Assembly (NCBI RefSeq): GCF_017744115.1
Contig: NZ_JAGHQW010000010.1
Span: 1 to 64,000, forward strand
Reading direction: 5' to 3'
Length of the DNA: 64,000 nt
Source: Salinisphaera sp. G21_0
Lineage (GTDB): Bacteria > Pseudomonadota > Gammaproteobacteria > Pseudomonadales > Endozoicomonadaceae
Part shown: piece after piece, positions 43,306 to 53,485 of the stretch
Numbering within the stretch: the first letter of the stretch is position 1
How the letters are laid out: each line of letters begins with the position of its first letter
Made by a program: the position numbers and the translations under genes
The notes under the pieces: generated by a model
Databases searched by the model: none
What the model was told of the DNA's origin: nothing
The model's input: the letters and a program-made list of their open reading frames with translations, nothing else

Positions 43306-43763
43306 CTCTGCCTGCTCTGAATGCCAGTCAAGACAAATAGAAAACAGCCGTTCCACATCTGCAAACCATCGTTCACAGAGGCTGGTCTACAAGAGAGCGG
43401 AACTGGCGTTGCAGCGCTAATTTCTGGTAAAACCGGGGTTCAGTCAATAAAAAAAAACAGGGCCAGAGTAAAACAGGATGAATTCCTGTTTTTTATGATT
43501 TAGTTGTTTTTTAGTCTGAAAATAAGGCGTTTTTTCTATAATTTTTCTTTTCTGATGGCATATTTTTAGTGTTTTATGTTTTTTTAGTGAGGGGCTGAGT
43601 GATTTTTCCCGGTTTTTTGCTGGATGCTGCTGAGTGAAGCGCCATAAAACCCGTGCCAAAAAGTGGTTGCTCTGGGGTTACGGTCATCGTTACTTAGTCT
43701 CAACGCTTTTTTCGGGTATGCTCACAAACTTTAGATCAATCGTCCGGCAACCAGCTCACCATC
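43306..43763. other. AT/T-rich intergenic region before yccS
   Basis: No gene is seen. The stretch 43490-43600 is very T-rich on the plus strand. The yccS promoter should lie in the right part. Confidence 0.4.
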
Positions 43764-45914
43764 ATGTTCTTCCCTGATATCTTCCACTTTTTCCGCAATT
43801 ACTGGGCAAACGACCGGATTAATTACAGTGTAAAAGTCTTTTTTGCCCTGACTGGCGTTACCCTGCCTGCCTGGTATCGGGGATCACCTGATGACATCAC
43901 GCCCATGGTTCTGGGTGTTATTGCCGCTGCCCTGGCTGAAGTGGATGACAACCTCTGGGGAAGGATTAAAGCGCTGATCATGATGCTGGCCTGTTTTCTG
44001 CTGGCATCACTGTCCATTGAGCTGCTGTTTGATTATCCATTGCTTTTTGCTGCAGGGCTGTGCAGTTCGACATTTGGATTTACCATGCTCGGTGCCATGG
44101 GGCCAAGGTATAGCAGTATGGCCTTTGCCTCGCTGTTGCTGGCGGTTTACACCATGCTGGGTGCGGGGGCAAGCCAGAGCCTGTGGGAGCAGCCGCTGCT
44201 GCTGCTCAGTGGTGCGCTCTGGTATGGTTTGCTGTCTCTGGTCTGGCATATTCTCTGGCCTAATCGCCCGGTGCAGCAATCCCTGGCCAATATATTTAAA
44301 GAGCTGGCGGGTTATCTTGACAGTAAAAGTCAGCTGTTTGATCCCGTCACCAATATGAACCCTCAGCCTCTGCGCCTGGAGCTGGCCAGAAAAAATGTCA
44401 GTGTTGTTAACGGCCTGAACCAGGCCAAGGCTTCTTTGCTCCAGAGAGTCCGCCGACAGGACAGTGTGAGCGCGCAGCCTTTCCTGCACATATATTTTCT
44501 TGCCCAGGATATTCATGAACGGGTGAGTTCCTCCCATTATCGCTATCAGGATCTGGCAGAGCACTTTTCCCGCAGCGATATTCTTTTTCGCTTTCAGAAA
44601 ATGTTGCGAGTTCAGGCCAAGGCATGCCGGGCCATAGCCCGTTCTCTGGCCATGGGGCAAGAGTATCTGCATGATAACGAGAATGCAGCGGTTCTTGATG
44701 AGCTGCAGCAGTCGCTGAAATATCTGCAACAACAGGGAAACCCTCAGTGGCGATCTCTGCTGGTTCAGCTGGAATATCTGCTGAAAAACCTGACGACAGT
44801 GGAATTACAAATATCATCTGTGGGACACCCGGACTCAGAAATATCCGCCGACGAGCGCATATTGGCTGATTCCAACCCCAGGGGAATCAAGGCTCACCTG
44901 CTGTGTATCTGGCATGAGTGTCGCCTGGACAGCCCTCTATTCCGACATGGCCTTCGTCTGGCAACGTCGCTGACACTGGGTTACGGGCTCATTCTGGGGT
45001 TGCACCTGCAACCCGGTTACTGGGTTCTGCTGACCATCCTGTTTGTCTGTCAGCCGAGCTACAGCGCTACACGGCAGAAACTTGCCCAGAGGGTCGTTGG
45101 TACGCTTGCCGGGCTCCTGACCGGCATACCACTTTTGTACCTTTTTCCGGGGCAGGAAGGTCAGCTGGTTCTGATGGTGATCAGCGGTATTCTGTTTTTT
45201 GCATTTCGTACCGTACGCTATGATCTGGCCACAGCGTTTATTACCTTGCTGGTGTTGTTTTGTTTTAATCAGCAGGGATTGGGCTTTGCTGTGATTATGC
45301 CTCGTCTGGGGGATACCCTCCTGGGCTGTCTGCTGGCCGTCACTGCGGTTGTGTTTATTCTGCCTGACTGGGAATCCAGGCGGCTGAATCGGATTATGGC
45401 ATTGACCATAGCCAGACATAGAGAGTATCTGGCTCAGGTTATGGCGCAGTACCAGACGGGTAAACGGGATACATTGGCCTATCGCCTTTCGCGTCGTCAT
45501 GCGCACAATATGGATGCCCGGCTCAATGCCGCCATTATGAATATGCTGACTGAACCGGCCCGCTATCAGCGGGCAAAGGATGAGAGCTTTCGCTTCCTGA
45601 CCCTTTCCCATGCCATGCTGAGTTACATCTCCACTCTGGGGGCACACCGGATGCTGTTGGCTGGAGACTCTTTTCACGAAGGGCTGCTGGCACAATATCA
45701 GTTTATGGATAACCATCTGCGATTGTTGGAGAAACAGTTGATGGGGATCTCTGTGCAAAGTCGTGGAGGTCTTTCTATAGCAGAATTAACCGATGAGCGG
45801 CCTGAAACCCGTTTATTGCTGCAACAGTTACAGCTAATGTTTCAAATCATGCCGGAAATGCATCTTCTGGCTGTCGAGATTTACAATAAATTAAATAAGC
45901 CTGGAAGTCAGTAA
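43764..45914 (+). CDS. yccS: YccS family inner-membrane protein (FUSC-type)
   Basis: A 716-residue protein, the same length as E. coli YccS (717). Two clusters of membrane helices (about residues 25-175 and 395-515) each precede a large soluble helical domain, the FUSC/YccS layout. The N-terminus (YWANDRINYSVKVFFALTGV) and the second-cluster motif LATSLTLGYGLILGLHLQPGYWVLLTILFVCQPSYSATRQK are family hallmarks. Relatives include efflux components for aromatic acids; the YccS substrate is unknown. It stands alone, facing the 614-residue minus-strand gene. Confidence 0.93.
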   Translation: MFFPDIFHFFRNYWANDRINYSVKVFFALTGVTLPAWYRGSPDDITPMVLGVIAAALAEVDDNLWGRIKALIMMLACFLLASLSIELLFDYPLLFAAGLCSSTFGFTMLGAMGPRYSSMAFASLLLAVYTMLGAGASQSLWEQPLLLLSGALWYGLLSLVWHILWPNRPVQQSLANIFKELAGYLDSKSQLFDPVTNMNPQPLRLELARKNVSVVNGLNQAKASLLQRVRRQDSVSAQPFLHIYFLAQDIHERVSSSHYRYQDLAEHFSRSDILFRFQKMLRVQAKACRAIARSLAMGQEYLHDNENAAVLDELQQSLKYLQQQGNPQWRSLLVQLEYLLKNLTTVELQISSVGHPDSEISADERILADSNPRGIKAHLLCIWHECRLDSPLFRHGLRLATSLTLGYGLILGLHLQPGYWVLLTILFVCQPSYSATRQKLAQRVVGTLAGLLTGIPLLYLFPGQEGQLVLMVISGILFFAFRTVRYDLATAFITLLVLFCFNQQGLGFAVIMPRLGDTLLGCLLAVTAVVFILPDWESRRLNRIMALTIARHREYLAQVMAQYQTGKRDTLAYRLSRRHAHNMDARLNAAIMNMLTEPARYQRAKDESFRFLTLSHAMLSYISTLGAHRMLLAGDSFHEGLLAQYQFMDNHLRLLEKQLMGISVQSRGGLSIAELTDERPETRLLLQQLQLMFQIMPEMHLLAVEIYNKLNKPGSQ

Positions 45915-45976
45915 CTCAGCTATCAGGACGGAGGTTTTAATCATCATATTGTCGATTAATAGCGGGGGCGAAGGAT

Positions 45977-47821
45977 TTAAATTAAGGTGAGAAGTCTGGT
46001 GCAAGGGTCATAATGGCATAAGCCTTCTTCTACCAACTGAGAGATACTTTGATGGGCTGCATTGGATGGAATATTTTCCAGACTGAAAAATTTCAGGTTG
46101 ATAGTCCAGTACTTTTGCAGCGCAATCGGATTAAGTATGAGCTGATTTCTCGATACATCATACCATTCGGTGAATTTATGGTATTCATTCACATCTTGCT
46201 TAATCCACTCAAGCATCGGGTTTTTCTGAGCCGCCAAAAGATTGGTTTTTTCCGTAACCGGGGGTTGATGACTGGCTCCTGCTTCAGATGCAGATAACGG
46301 CTTGTTGTGACTGGCCAGATCCGATGGGTCAGATGCCCGGACGGACGATGATTGCCAGAGTGGTTCCTGAGTCGTTACTTTTAACGCATTCAGGACCATA
46401 GGATGTCGTAAATTCAAAGAAAAAATATTCCGGCTTTCATCGTAGGTCCAGTAGTTCTGTACTGCAAAAAAACGGGCAACAAAATCAAACTCAGTTCGTT
46501 CACGATACCCGGATGGATTGGTTGATAGCCATTTGGTCGTCAATTTTTTCATGTCGATTATAAGCTCGCCCGCTGCTCTGTCATGCCATGTTGCAAAGCT
46601 TTGCTGCCCATCAGCATTTGAAAAAATAAAAGACAGGCAGCCTTCGCAGCTTCTTGTTGTTGGTGCTTTGTAAGTTGGCTTTATCGGATCAGCCTGTTTG
46701 GCGGACTGAGCACTCAATGGTGTTTTCCTGGCGTCTGTTCGAGCCTCAGGGAGTGTGCTCCTGGTCTGGGCCATACCAGGTGTTGAGCACCCTGTATTTG
46801 CCAATGTTGATATCGTGATTTGAGGTGGGGTTGTAATAGGAGTAGCTTGCCTTGAAGTGGATTGTGCAATGGATTGGTTATTCTTTACTGACGAGGTGGT
46901 ATCAGCTGAGTAGTGTTTGAACTTAAGTTGGAAAATGATTTCATATGAATCGGTAAGCCCTACACATTCAACATCATTATTCTTGATTTCTTTTATTAAG
47001 GCATCTTGTAATGTTTCGCCATTAACTACGTTAAATTGCTGCTGAAGTGTACTCCATTCTTTCTTCACTTGCTCAGTATTTATTACTTTAAATGTTCCCC
47101 GGTCTTTATTAATCCATTGAACAGATAGGCCAATATCTGCCTGTCTTGCCAAAAAAGTACAGGCATACAACTGTGGTGACCTTGCTATTTCATGTTGAGT
47201 CTGTGTGGTTATGTTCAGTCCTGTACCCGAAGAGTGTGTAGATAAGGATCGTTCTGGCCCTTTACGTCGCTCAGGTATATTGTAGGGCGCATGCTGATGA
47301 CGCAATGCTTTGGTAGTTGTCTTTTTGGTAACCAGGTCGGCCTTATACGACGAGAGTCTGTACTGCTGACCAGACAGGGCGGTTATATCTTCTGAGTGGC
47401 ATAAAGCATTATGTAATTCACTGGGATTCAGGACGCCTTTAAGACGTTGATCTTGCTTCCATTGAGCTTCTGTCAGGTACCAGTCATTTATTTTCAGAAT
47501 ACCTTGTTCCTTGTTAAGCCATGTGACGGGGGGCTCATTTGCACTGCTCTCTAAAAAAGCATGCAGACAGGTTGGTTTATTACGGGGTAAATGACTTTCC
47601 GTCTGGCTTCTAAGTGCCATTTGTCTTTGTAAAACCGGGGTGGATGTGCTGGATGGCGCAACCTGATACCCCGTGTGGTATAACTGTAATTGAGTATGAC
47701 CTACCAGCCACTGGTTATATTCCATCTGTTCATGAGTGGCAGAGAGAGGATGGTTATAGGCAAGGGGAGTGAAGTATGTGTTTTGAAAACTGGTATTTTT
47801 AGGGTCCATTGCAATAAACAT
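45977..47821 (-). CDS. Protein with four ETS-like tryptophan repeats (candidate nucleomodulin)
   Basis: A 614-residue protein of unknown function. Four segments share one pattern: a hydrophobic helix, then W-x5-G-x-[FL] or a variant, then a second Trp 19-20 residues after the first (W101/W121, W236/W256, W412/W431, W553/W572), then a helical stretch and a strand. The second, VQWINKDRGTFKVINTEQV, and the third, WHDRAAGELIIDMKKL...FVARFFAVQNYWTYDESRN, resemble the ETS winged helix (W-x4-G-E-F-K-L-x-D-P-x-x-V-A-x-x-W, then an RALRYYY helix). Linkers are Ser/Thr/Gln/Pro-rich. ETS domains are otherwise animal-specific. No signal peptide or membrane segment; the start could be ATG 47821 or 47809. 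The DNA-binding reading is a hypothesis; the four-repeat structure is seen directly. Confidence 0.6.
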   Translation of the reverse strand: MFIAMDPKNTSFQNTYFTPLAYNHPLSATHEQMEYNQWLVGHTQLQLYHTGYQVAPSSTSTPVLQRQMALRSQTESHLPRNKPTCLHAFLESSANEPPVTWLNKEQGILKINDWYLTEAQWKQDQRLKGVLNPSELHNALCHSEDITALSGQQYRLSSYKADLVTKKTTTKALRHQHAPYNIPERRKGPERSLSTHSSGTGLNITTQTQHEIARSPQLYACTFLARQADIGLSVQWINKDRGTFKVINTEQVKKEWSTLQQQFNVVNGETLQDALIKEIKNNDVECVGLTDSYEIIFQLKFKHYSADTTSSVKNNQSIAQSTSRQATPITTPPQITISTLANTGCSTPGMAQTRSTLPEARTDARKTPLSAQSAKQADPIKPTYKAPTTRSCEGCLSFIFSNADGQQSFATWHDRAAGELIIDMKKLTTKWLSTNPSGYRERTEFDFVARFFAVQNYWTYDESRNIFSLNLRHPMVLNALKVTTQEPLWQSSSVRASDPSDLASHNKPLSASEAGASHQPPVTEKTNLLAAQKNPMLEWIKQDVNEYHKFTEWYDVSRNQLILNPIALQKYWTINLKFFSLENIPSNAAHQSISQLVEEGLCHYDPCTRLLTLI

Positions 47822-47932
47822 AATTTAATGAGATTGAAATCTTTGACCGAAAATATGCCTGTTAGTTCCTTTTGTTTTTACTTTTGTGGGCTCACCGGTT
47901 ATTGATGAGCCCTGATTTATTGGCTTCTGATG

Positions 47933-49078
47933 TTATCGGCCAATGGTTTCCGCCAGGTTGATCAGCACATTGCGCAGCAGTTTCAGGCGGGGCTCGATGG
48001 AGTCCAGCACCAGAAACTCGTTGCGGCTGTGCATGGCACCGCCAATCGGGCCGAGGCCATCAATCGTGGGCACGCCCAGTGAGCCGGTCAGGTTGGCATC
48101 GGAACCGCCACCCACTGCCTGCCAGGTAATGTTCAGTCCCATATCCTGACCGGTTTTTTCAATCAGGGCCATCAGCTTTTCACTGCCTTCATTCGGGGTA
48201 AAGGCCGGCTTGTGGGCTTCGCGGGTCAGCTTGATATCAATGCCCGGCAGTGAAGGGTTTTCCAGCATGTGCTGGATCTTACTTTCCAGACGGGCGTAGT
48301 CATCGTTATCCCAGAAGCGGATATCCAGGACCGTGGACGCATAGTCAGGTACTACGTTACCGGCAGAACCACCCTTAACAACACCAAAGTTCAGGGTGGT
48401 GCCAGTTGCAAAGTTGGTTTCCCGGTTCAGAGTGGTGATCCAGTGCGCCAGCTCAGTAATGGCAGAAATACCTTTCTCGGGCTCATTGCCTGCGTGCGCC
48501 GCTTTGCCCTTGAACTCTACCTGGTAAGAGGCCATGCCTTTACGGGCTTTAACCAGTGATCCATCAGCACGGGCAGCTTCAGCCACCAGTACATAACGGC
48601 TTTTGCTGGCAATGCCCTTGAGCCAGTCGCCGGAGTAGATTGAGCCGATTTCTTCATCCGGATTCATACAGACGCAGATGTTCAGACGACCAACGACGTC
48701 TTCTGGCAGCTGGCTGATGGCCTTAAACATATTGAGCTGGCCGGATTTCATATCAGCCACGCCCGGGCCGTAGGCTTTTTCACCATCATGGGTCAGGGAC
48801 CATTCGGCCACCGTGCCTTCCGGGAAAACGGTATCCAGGTGTCCGATCAGCATGATGTCGTACTCTTCGGCTTCCGGCTTATTGGTCGCCAGCAGGCCCG
48901 GGCCTACTTTTTCATCAAAGGTATGACGGGTAACCTGCCAGCCGATGCCCTGGTATTTTTCGGTCATGATATCAGCAACCTTGCTGACACCCGCGGGGGT
49001 CCAGGTTCCGCAATCGACGTTAATCAGTGGCTTCAGCTCTTCCAGATATTGATCCAGATTGAAGTGTTGATCACTCAT
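47933..49078 (-). CDS. M20 family metallopeptidase (carboxypeptidase G2-like)
   Basis: A 381-residue dinuclear zinc peptidase of the M20 clan, probably cytoplasmic, releasing C-terminal amino acids or hydrolysing acyl-amino acids. Metal and catalytic motifs are in place: GHLDTVFPEG (His and the following Asp), GPGVADMKSG (bridging Asp), NPDEEIGS (catalytic Glu and metal Glu), and GGAMHSRNEF near the end (final His ligand). The dimerisation domain (HAGNEPEKGISAITELAHWI) is present. No signal peptide, unlike secreted carboxypeptidase G2. It is the sole gene on this strand between the ETS-like gene and the esterase. Confidence 0.9.
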   Translation of the reverse strand: MSDQHFNLDQYLEELKPLINVDCGTWTPAGVSKVADIMTEKYQGIGWQVTRHTFDEKVGPGLLATNKPEAEEYDIMLIGHLDTVFPEGTVAEWSLTHDGEKAYGPGVADMKSGQLNMFKAISQLPEDVVGRLNICVCMNPDEEIGSIYSGDWLKGIASKSRYVLVAEAARADGSLVKARKGMASYQVEFKGKAAHAGNEPEKGISAITELAHWITTLNRETNFATGTTLNFGVVKGGSAGNVVPDYASTVLDIRFWDNDDYARLESKIQHMLENPSLPGIDIKLTREAHKPAFTPNEGSEKLMALIEKTGQDMGLNITWQAVGGGSDANLTGSLGVPTIDGLGPIGGAMHSRNEFLVLDSIEPRLKLLRNVLINLAETIGR

Positions 49079-49288
49079 GATGGCTTTATATTTCCTGCTT
49101 TGAGGTTAGGTTGTTTACCGGAACCGGGACAGCGGTGATGATGATCATAAATAAGCCGCTGGCTTTTCTGGCAAAGCTCAATTTACGATCTTTGTACCAA
49201 ATGCAGAGGCGGTTGTACTGGCGTTTAGGTAGAATTCCTGATCAGTATTTACCGTTTTTCAGCAACCTATAAGAGAAGCAATGAAAAC

Positions 49289-50053
49289 ATGAAATTGTAC
49301 GCAAGGCAGCAAGGGCAGGGGGCTGATGTGATCAGTTTGCATGGTCTGTTTGGCTCTCAGGAAAACCTGGGGATGATCAACCGTGGTCTTGCTGAATCAT
49401 TTCGTGTTCATGGGCTGGATCTGCGCAATCATGGGCGCTCACCCCATGATGGGGCGATGAATTATCCGGTCATGGCGGAAGATGTTCTGGCCTATATGGA
49501 TGATAATCAGCTTGAGACAGTGCATTTGGTTGGCCATTCCATGGGCGGTAAAGTGGCGATGACCATTGCTTTGATGGCACCGGAGCGCGTTACCAGGCTG
49601 GCTGTGATCGATATTGCGCCGGTCACTTATCAGGAAAGGCGACACGACAGTATTCTTGAAGGGTTGTCGTCCATGCCTTTGCATACGCTGAAAAGCCGTA
49701 CTGAAGCGGACCGTTTTCTGGAAGCTTATGAACCAGAACAAGGTGTGCGTCAGTTTCTGCTGAAAAACCTCTACCGTGATGAGCAGGGGCACTATCGCTG
49801 GCGGGTGAACCTGCCTGTGATTATGGCGCATTATATGGAAATTCTTGTTGGGCAGCACTCTGATACGGGGTTTGCCAATAAAACCCTGTTTATCAAGGGC
49901 GGTGAGTCTGACTATATTTTGCCGGAACACCGTGAGCAGGTGCTGGCACTCTTTCCATCAGCATCTATGCGGGTGATACCGGGCGCGGGCCACTGGGTTC
50001 ACGCCCAGAAGCCAGAGTTGGTGACTCGGACACTGTTGCGCTTTTTCGGATGA
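49289..50053 (+). CDS. ybfF: Alpha/beta hydrolase, YbfF-type esterase
   Basis: A 254-residue cytoplasmic serine hydrolase similar to E. coli YbfF, which acts on acyl esters and thioesters. Oxyanion-hole motif SLHGLFGS, nucleophile elbow GHSMGGK, a catalytic acid in the GGESDYI region and the His in GAGHWVHAQKP are all visible. Its physiological substrate is unknown. Divergent from the M20 gene (210 bp between starts). The word-repeat hairpin at 50067 follows its stop by 14 bp and could end transcription. Confidence 0.88.
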   Translation: MKLYARQQGQGADVISLHGLFGSQENLGMINRGLAESFRVHGLDLRNHGRSPHDGAMNYPVMAEDVLAYMDDNQLETVHLVGHSMGGKVAMTIALMAPERVTRLAVIDIAPVTYQERRHDSILEGLSSMPLHTLKSRTEADRFLEAYEPEQGVRQFLLKNLYRDEQGHYRWRVNLPVIMAHYMEILVGQHSDTGFANKTLFIKGGESDYILPEHREQVLALFPSASMRVIPGAGHWVHAQKPELVTRTLLRFFG

Positions 50054-50066
50054 GTATTTCTACAGA

Positions 50067-50144
50067 CGCTACCCGCCTCCCGCTACCCGAAAAGCTGAAC
50101 CACCTGAGCTTTTGCGGGCAGCGGGTGGCGGGAAGCGGGCGGCG
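50067..50144. repeat. Word-repeat hairpin between ybfF and maiA
   Basis: CGCTACCCGCCTCCCGCTAC... (from 50067) faces GCGGGTGGCGGGAAGCGGGC (to 50144), around a perfect inner stem GAAAAGCT / AGCTTTT. Arms consist of repeated CCCGCT-like words. It lies in the convergent gap between two genes, a normal place for REP-like elements or a bidirectional terminator. Confidence 0.8.
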
Positions 50145-50155
50145 ACAATAATCCC

Positions 50156-50782
50156 TTACACAGCGTCCGGCTGGTTTTCCGGTGCCGCATCAATAAATGC
50201 AGGCTGCGCATTGCAGTGCTGGTAGATTTTATGGATTTTTGGGAAGTCTGACATGTCTATCTTAAAGCGCAGGGCATTAAACACTTGTGGTACAAGGCAG
50301 ATGTCGGCTATGGAGGGCTGTGCCGAGCAGCAGAAGGGCTGGTCATCCAGCTGTGCTTCCAGTGCGGTAAAACCTGTGTGAATCCAGTACTTGTACCACT
50401 GTGTTTTGGCATCGTCACTCACTGCCAGTTCCTGCTGCAGGTATTTCAGTATTCTGAGGTTATTGATCGGGTGAATGTCGCAGCTGATCTGGTAAGCCAG
50501 GCTACGAAGCTGGGCTTTTTTCCAGGGATCTCCGGGGATAATGGAGCGTTCCGGGAATGACTCTTCCAACCACTCAATAATGGCCAGAGACTGGGTGAGC
50601 ATTCCTTTATCGGTGGTGAATGTGGGTACCAGTCCCTGGGGGTTGATATTTTTATACTCCTCCGAGTTCTGCTCACCTTTCAGCAGGTTGATGGCCGATT
50701 GTTGATAATCAAGCGCTTTCAGGTTCAGGGCAATTCTTACCCGATAGGCAGCCGATGAGCGGAAGTAGCTGTAGAGTTTCAT
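50156..50782 (-). CDS. maiA: Maleylacetoacetate isomerase
   Basis: Glutathione-dependent zeta-class GST-fold enzyme that isomerises maleylacetoacetate to fumarylacetoacetate in tyrosine/homogentisate breakdown. The N-terminus SYFRSSAAYRVRIALNLKAL carries the glutathione-binding Ser motif of the family (usually SS-C/A-x-W/Y-RVRIAL). At 208 residues the length is normal. Last gene of the hmgA-fahA-maiA operon, 5 bp after the fahA stop. Confidence 0.94.
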   Translation of the reverse strand: MKLYSYFRSSAAYRVRIALNLKALDYQQSAINLLKGEQNSEEYKNINPQGLVPTFTTDKGMLTQSLAIIEWLEESFPERSIIPGDPWKKAQLRSLAYQISCDIHPINNLRILKYLQQELAVSDDAKTQWYKYWIHTGFTALEAQLDDQPFCCSAQPSIADICLVPQVFNALRFKIDMSDFPKIHKIYQHCNAQPAFIDAAPENQPDAV

Positions 50783-50787
50783 GGTGT

Positions 50788-52134
50788 TTATTCTCCAATA
50801 TCCGCCCGGGCAGACAAATCAGCCTGAGCCGGTAAAACTGTCGCCTGCACTTCACCGAAGCCGATACGGGCATGTCCGGCTTTTTCACACCAGCCTGTGA
50901 AAATAACGGTATCGCCATCTTCGAGGAATGTTCTTGTCTCACCGTTGGGCAGAGTCAGAGGTTTTTTCCCGCCTCCGGAAAGCTCCAGCAAGGAACCCGC
51001 TTCTTCCGGGTCAGGGCCTGACTGAGTGCCGCTGCCAAACAGATCACCCGGCCGGAGGTTGCAGCCATTCACGGTATGATGTGCCACCATCTGGTTGATG
51101 GTCCAGTAGGAATGACGAAAGCTGGATTGGGACAGTTTCGCAGGTGAATCTCCTGCCTGTTCCATCTGTCTGCTCAGTAGATGCGCAGAGAGCTGAATAT
51201 CAATGGAACCCTGCTGGCGGTTTTTCCGGGAGTCAAGGTAAGGCAGTGGCTGGGGATCACTGGCGGGGCGTTCAAAGCTGGTCAGGTAAGGCACCAGCGC
51301 TTCCAGGGTGACAATCCAGGGTGAAACGGTGGAAGCAAAACTCTTGGATAAAAATGGCCCCAGTGGCTGGTATTCCCAGGCCTGAATATCCCGGGCGGAC
51401 CAGTCATTAAACAGGCAGAGACCAAATACGTGTTGATCAGCCTGATCCAGCGTGATCGGTTCTCCCGGGGCATTGCCGGGGCCAATGAAGATCCCCATTT
51501 CCAGCTCATAATCCAGCCGTTTACAGGGACCAAAAGAGGGAGTGTCAGCATCGGGCGCTTTGGTCTGGCCGCAGGGGCGGTGAAAATTCTGGCCTGATAC
51601 GTCAATAGACGATGCACGGCCATGGTAGCCAATGGGCACCCATTTATAGTTGGGCAGCAATGGGTTATCGGGTCTGAACAGTGAGCCTACGCTGGTGGCG
51701 TGGTGGATGGAGGTATAAAAGTCGGTGTAATCACCAATCTGGCAGGGCAGGCGATATTCCACCTCGTCCATGGCAACCAGACAGCCCGACAGTTCAGCTT
51801 CTTCCGGGGCTCCGGTACGCAGGGCTTTGGACAACGCCGATCTCAGGGATGACCAGTGCGCAAGGCCAAGCCCCATAAATCGGTTGAGGGTTTCATCACC
51901 GCACGTTTCCAGGGCCTCACTGGACAGTCCTGAAGCAATGCTTGTGTGGGAAACGGCGGCAAGATCCAGAACCTGGTTGCCAATGGCGACACCTGCCCGA
52001 AAAGATTCACCACTGCCTTTACGTCGGAAGATGGCAAAGGGCAGGTTTTGAATGGGGAAATCACTGTTTTTGTTATTGGCTGATGTAACCCAGCTGGTCA
52101 GGTTGACATCGTGTGTTTCATTGAGTGCTAGCAT
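50788..52134 (-). CDS. fahA: Fumarylacetoacetase
   Basis: Hydrolyses fumarylacetoacetate to fumarate and acetoacetate, the last step of homogentisate catabolism. Active-site segments of the FAH family are present: DYTDFYTSIHHATSVG (metal Asp and catalytic His), ELEMGIFIGPGN (metal Glu) and LFNDWSARDIQAWEYQPLGPFLSKSF (metal Asp and catalytic Lys). At 448 residues it is the usual bacterial length. It lies 52 bp after hmgA and 5 bp before maiA. Confidence 0.95.
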   Translation of the reverse strand: MLALNETHDVNLTSWVTSANNKNSDFPIQNLPFAIFRRKGSGESFRAGVAIGNQVLDLAAVSHTSIASGLSSEALETCGDETLNRFMGLGLAHWSSLRSALSKALRTGAPEEAELSGCLVAMDEVEYRLPCQIGDYTDFYTSIHHATSVGSLFRPDNPLLPNYKWVPIGYHGRASSIDVSGQNFHRPCGQTKAPDADTPSFGPCKRLDYELEMGIFIGPGNAPGEPITLDQADQHVFGLCLFNDWSARDIQAWEYQPLGPFLSKSFASTVSPWIVTLEALVPYLTSFERPASDPQPLPYLDSRKNRQQGSIDIQLSAHLLSRQMEQAGDSPAKLSQSSFRHSYWTINQMVAHHTVNGCNLRPGDLFGSGTQSGPDPEEAGSLLELSGGGKKPLTLPNGETRTFLEDGDTVIFTGWCEKAGHARIGFGEVQATVLPAQADLSARADIGE

Positions 52135-52186
52135 GATGGGCTTTCAGTCTCCGGCGTATGTGAGAAAAACGGCAAGTTATTTATTC

Positions 52187-53485
52187 TTATCGGCTAAAGT
52201 GCTTCTTGAGCCCTTTCCAGCAATCAATATAGTCGGTTTGGCGGGCATTACTTTCCAGCGCAAACCGGGTTGGCGCATAGATAAAGCGAGACTCAAACAT
52301 AAAGGCCATGGTGTCTTTGTAGCGCACAGGCTTCAGCTCTGCGGCACTGGCTTTGTCAAACACTTCAGCCTCGGGTCCGTGGGGGGTCATGCAGTTATGG
52401 AGGCTGGCTCCGCCGGGTACAAATCCTTGTTCCTTGGCGTCATAAGTGCCGTGAATCAGCCCCATAAATTCACTCATGACATTGCGGTGATACCAGGGCG
52501 GACGGAAGGTGTTTTCAGCCACCATCCAGCGGGGCGGGAAGATAACAAAGTCCACATTGGCGACCCCGGGGGTGTCACTCTGAGAGGTTAATACGGTGAA
52601 GATGGAGGGATCAGGATGGTCGAAGCTGACGGTGTTGATCACATTGAAGCGGGACAGGTTGTATTTATAGGGTGCAGAAGTGCCCACCCAGGCGACCACA
52701 TCCAGGGGAGAATGATCCAGGCGGCAGCTGAACAGGTTTCCGGCAAACTTGGCCACCAGTTCAAACTCACCGTCGATATCTTCAAAGCAGGCCACCGGAT
52801 AATGGAAGTCCCGATCATTGGCATAACCATTGGCTCCTACCGGTCCACGTTCGGGAAGAGTCAGTGGCGCACCGTAGTTTTCGCAGATGTAGCCTCTGGC
52901 TGTGCCTTCCGGTAGTTGAATCTGAAATTTGATGCCCCGGGGGATAACCAGAATCTCGCCGGGAGGTACATGCAGGTGGCCCAGCTCGGTGCGTGCCAGA
53001 ATGGCTCCCTGTTGAGGGACAATCAGCAGCTCACCATCGGCGTTGTAAAAGAAGCGGTCGGTCATATCCCGGTTGGCCAGGTACATGTGCACAGCAGAAC
53101 CGGTCTGAGTGTGGAGGTCACCGTTAGCCGCCATGGTGACCAGGCCATCAATAAAATCGGTTTCTTCTGTCGGGAGGTCAAGCGCGTCCCAGCGCATCGG
53201 GTCCGGGGGCGCTGGCACCTCAGTTACAGGACCAGAGCGAAGCAGGTTTGATGCTATTGGCTGATACTTGCCCTGGGCTGCTGACGGGCGAATCCGGTAC
53301 ATCCAGGTCCTTCTGTTTTGATGTCTTGGTGCGGTGAATGCGGTTGTGGAGAATTGCTCTGCATAGAGCCCCATGGGCGCACGTTGCGGATTGAATTGCC
53401 CGATGGGGAGGGCTCCTTTCAGGGCTTCGGTTTCATGTTCGTTACCAAAGCCATGGAGGTATTGGAGTTCGGAAGGTGTTGTCAT
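52187..53485 (-). CDS. hmgA: Homogentisate 1,2-dioxygenase
   Basis: Iron-dependent ring-cleaving dioxygenase turning homogentisate into maleylacetoacetate. The 432 residues match the family length. The iron site region [39 protein letters not shown] contains the expected His and Glu ligands, and the N-terminal [13 protein letters not shown] is typical. First gene of the operon; no hmgR-like regulator is present in the window. Confidence 0.96.
   Translation of the reverse strand: MTTPSELQYLHGFGNEHETEALKGALPIGQFNPQRAPMGLYAEQFSTTAFTAPRHQNRRTWMYRIRPSAAQGKYQPIASNLLRSGPVTEVPAPPDPMRWDALDLPTEETDFIDGLVTMAANGDLHTQTGSAVHMYLANRDMTDRFFYNADGELLIVPQQGAILARTELGHLHVPPGEILVIPRGIKFQIQLPEGTARGYICENYGAPLTLPERGPVGANGYANDRDFHYPVACFEDIDGEFELVAKFAGNLFSCRLDHSPLDVVAWVGTSAPYKYNLSRFNVINTVSFDHPDPSIFTVLTSQSDTPGVANVDFVIFPPRWMVAENTFRPPWYHRNVMSEFMGLIHGTYDAKEQGFVPGGASLHNCMTPHGPEAEVFDKASAAELKPVRYKDTMAFMFESRFIYAPTRFALESNARQTDYIDCWKGLKKHFSR

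Noticed and set aside
43062-43376. 104-residue minus-strand open frame
   Set aside because: Overlaps the small charged protein in another phase and has less protein-like composition.
44937-45758. 273-residue open frame antisense to yccS
   Set aside because: His/Gln-rich translation typical of an antisense shadow; yccS is clear.
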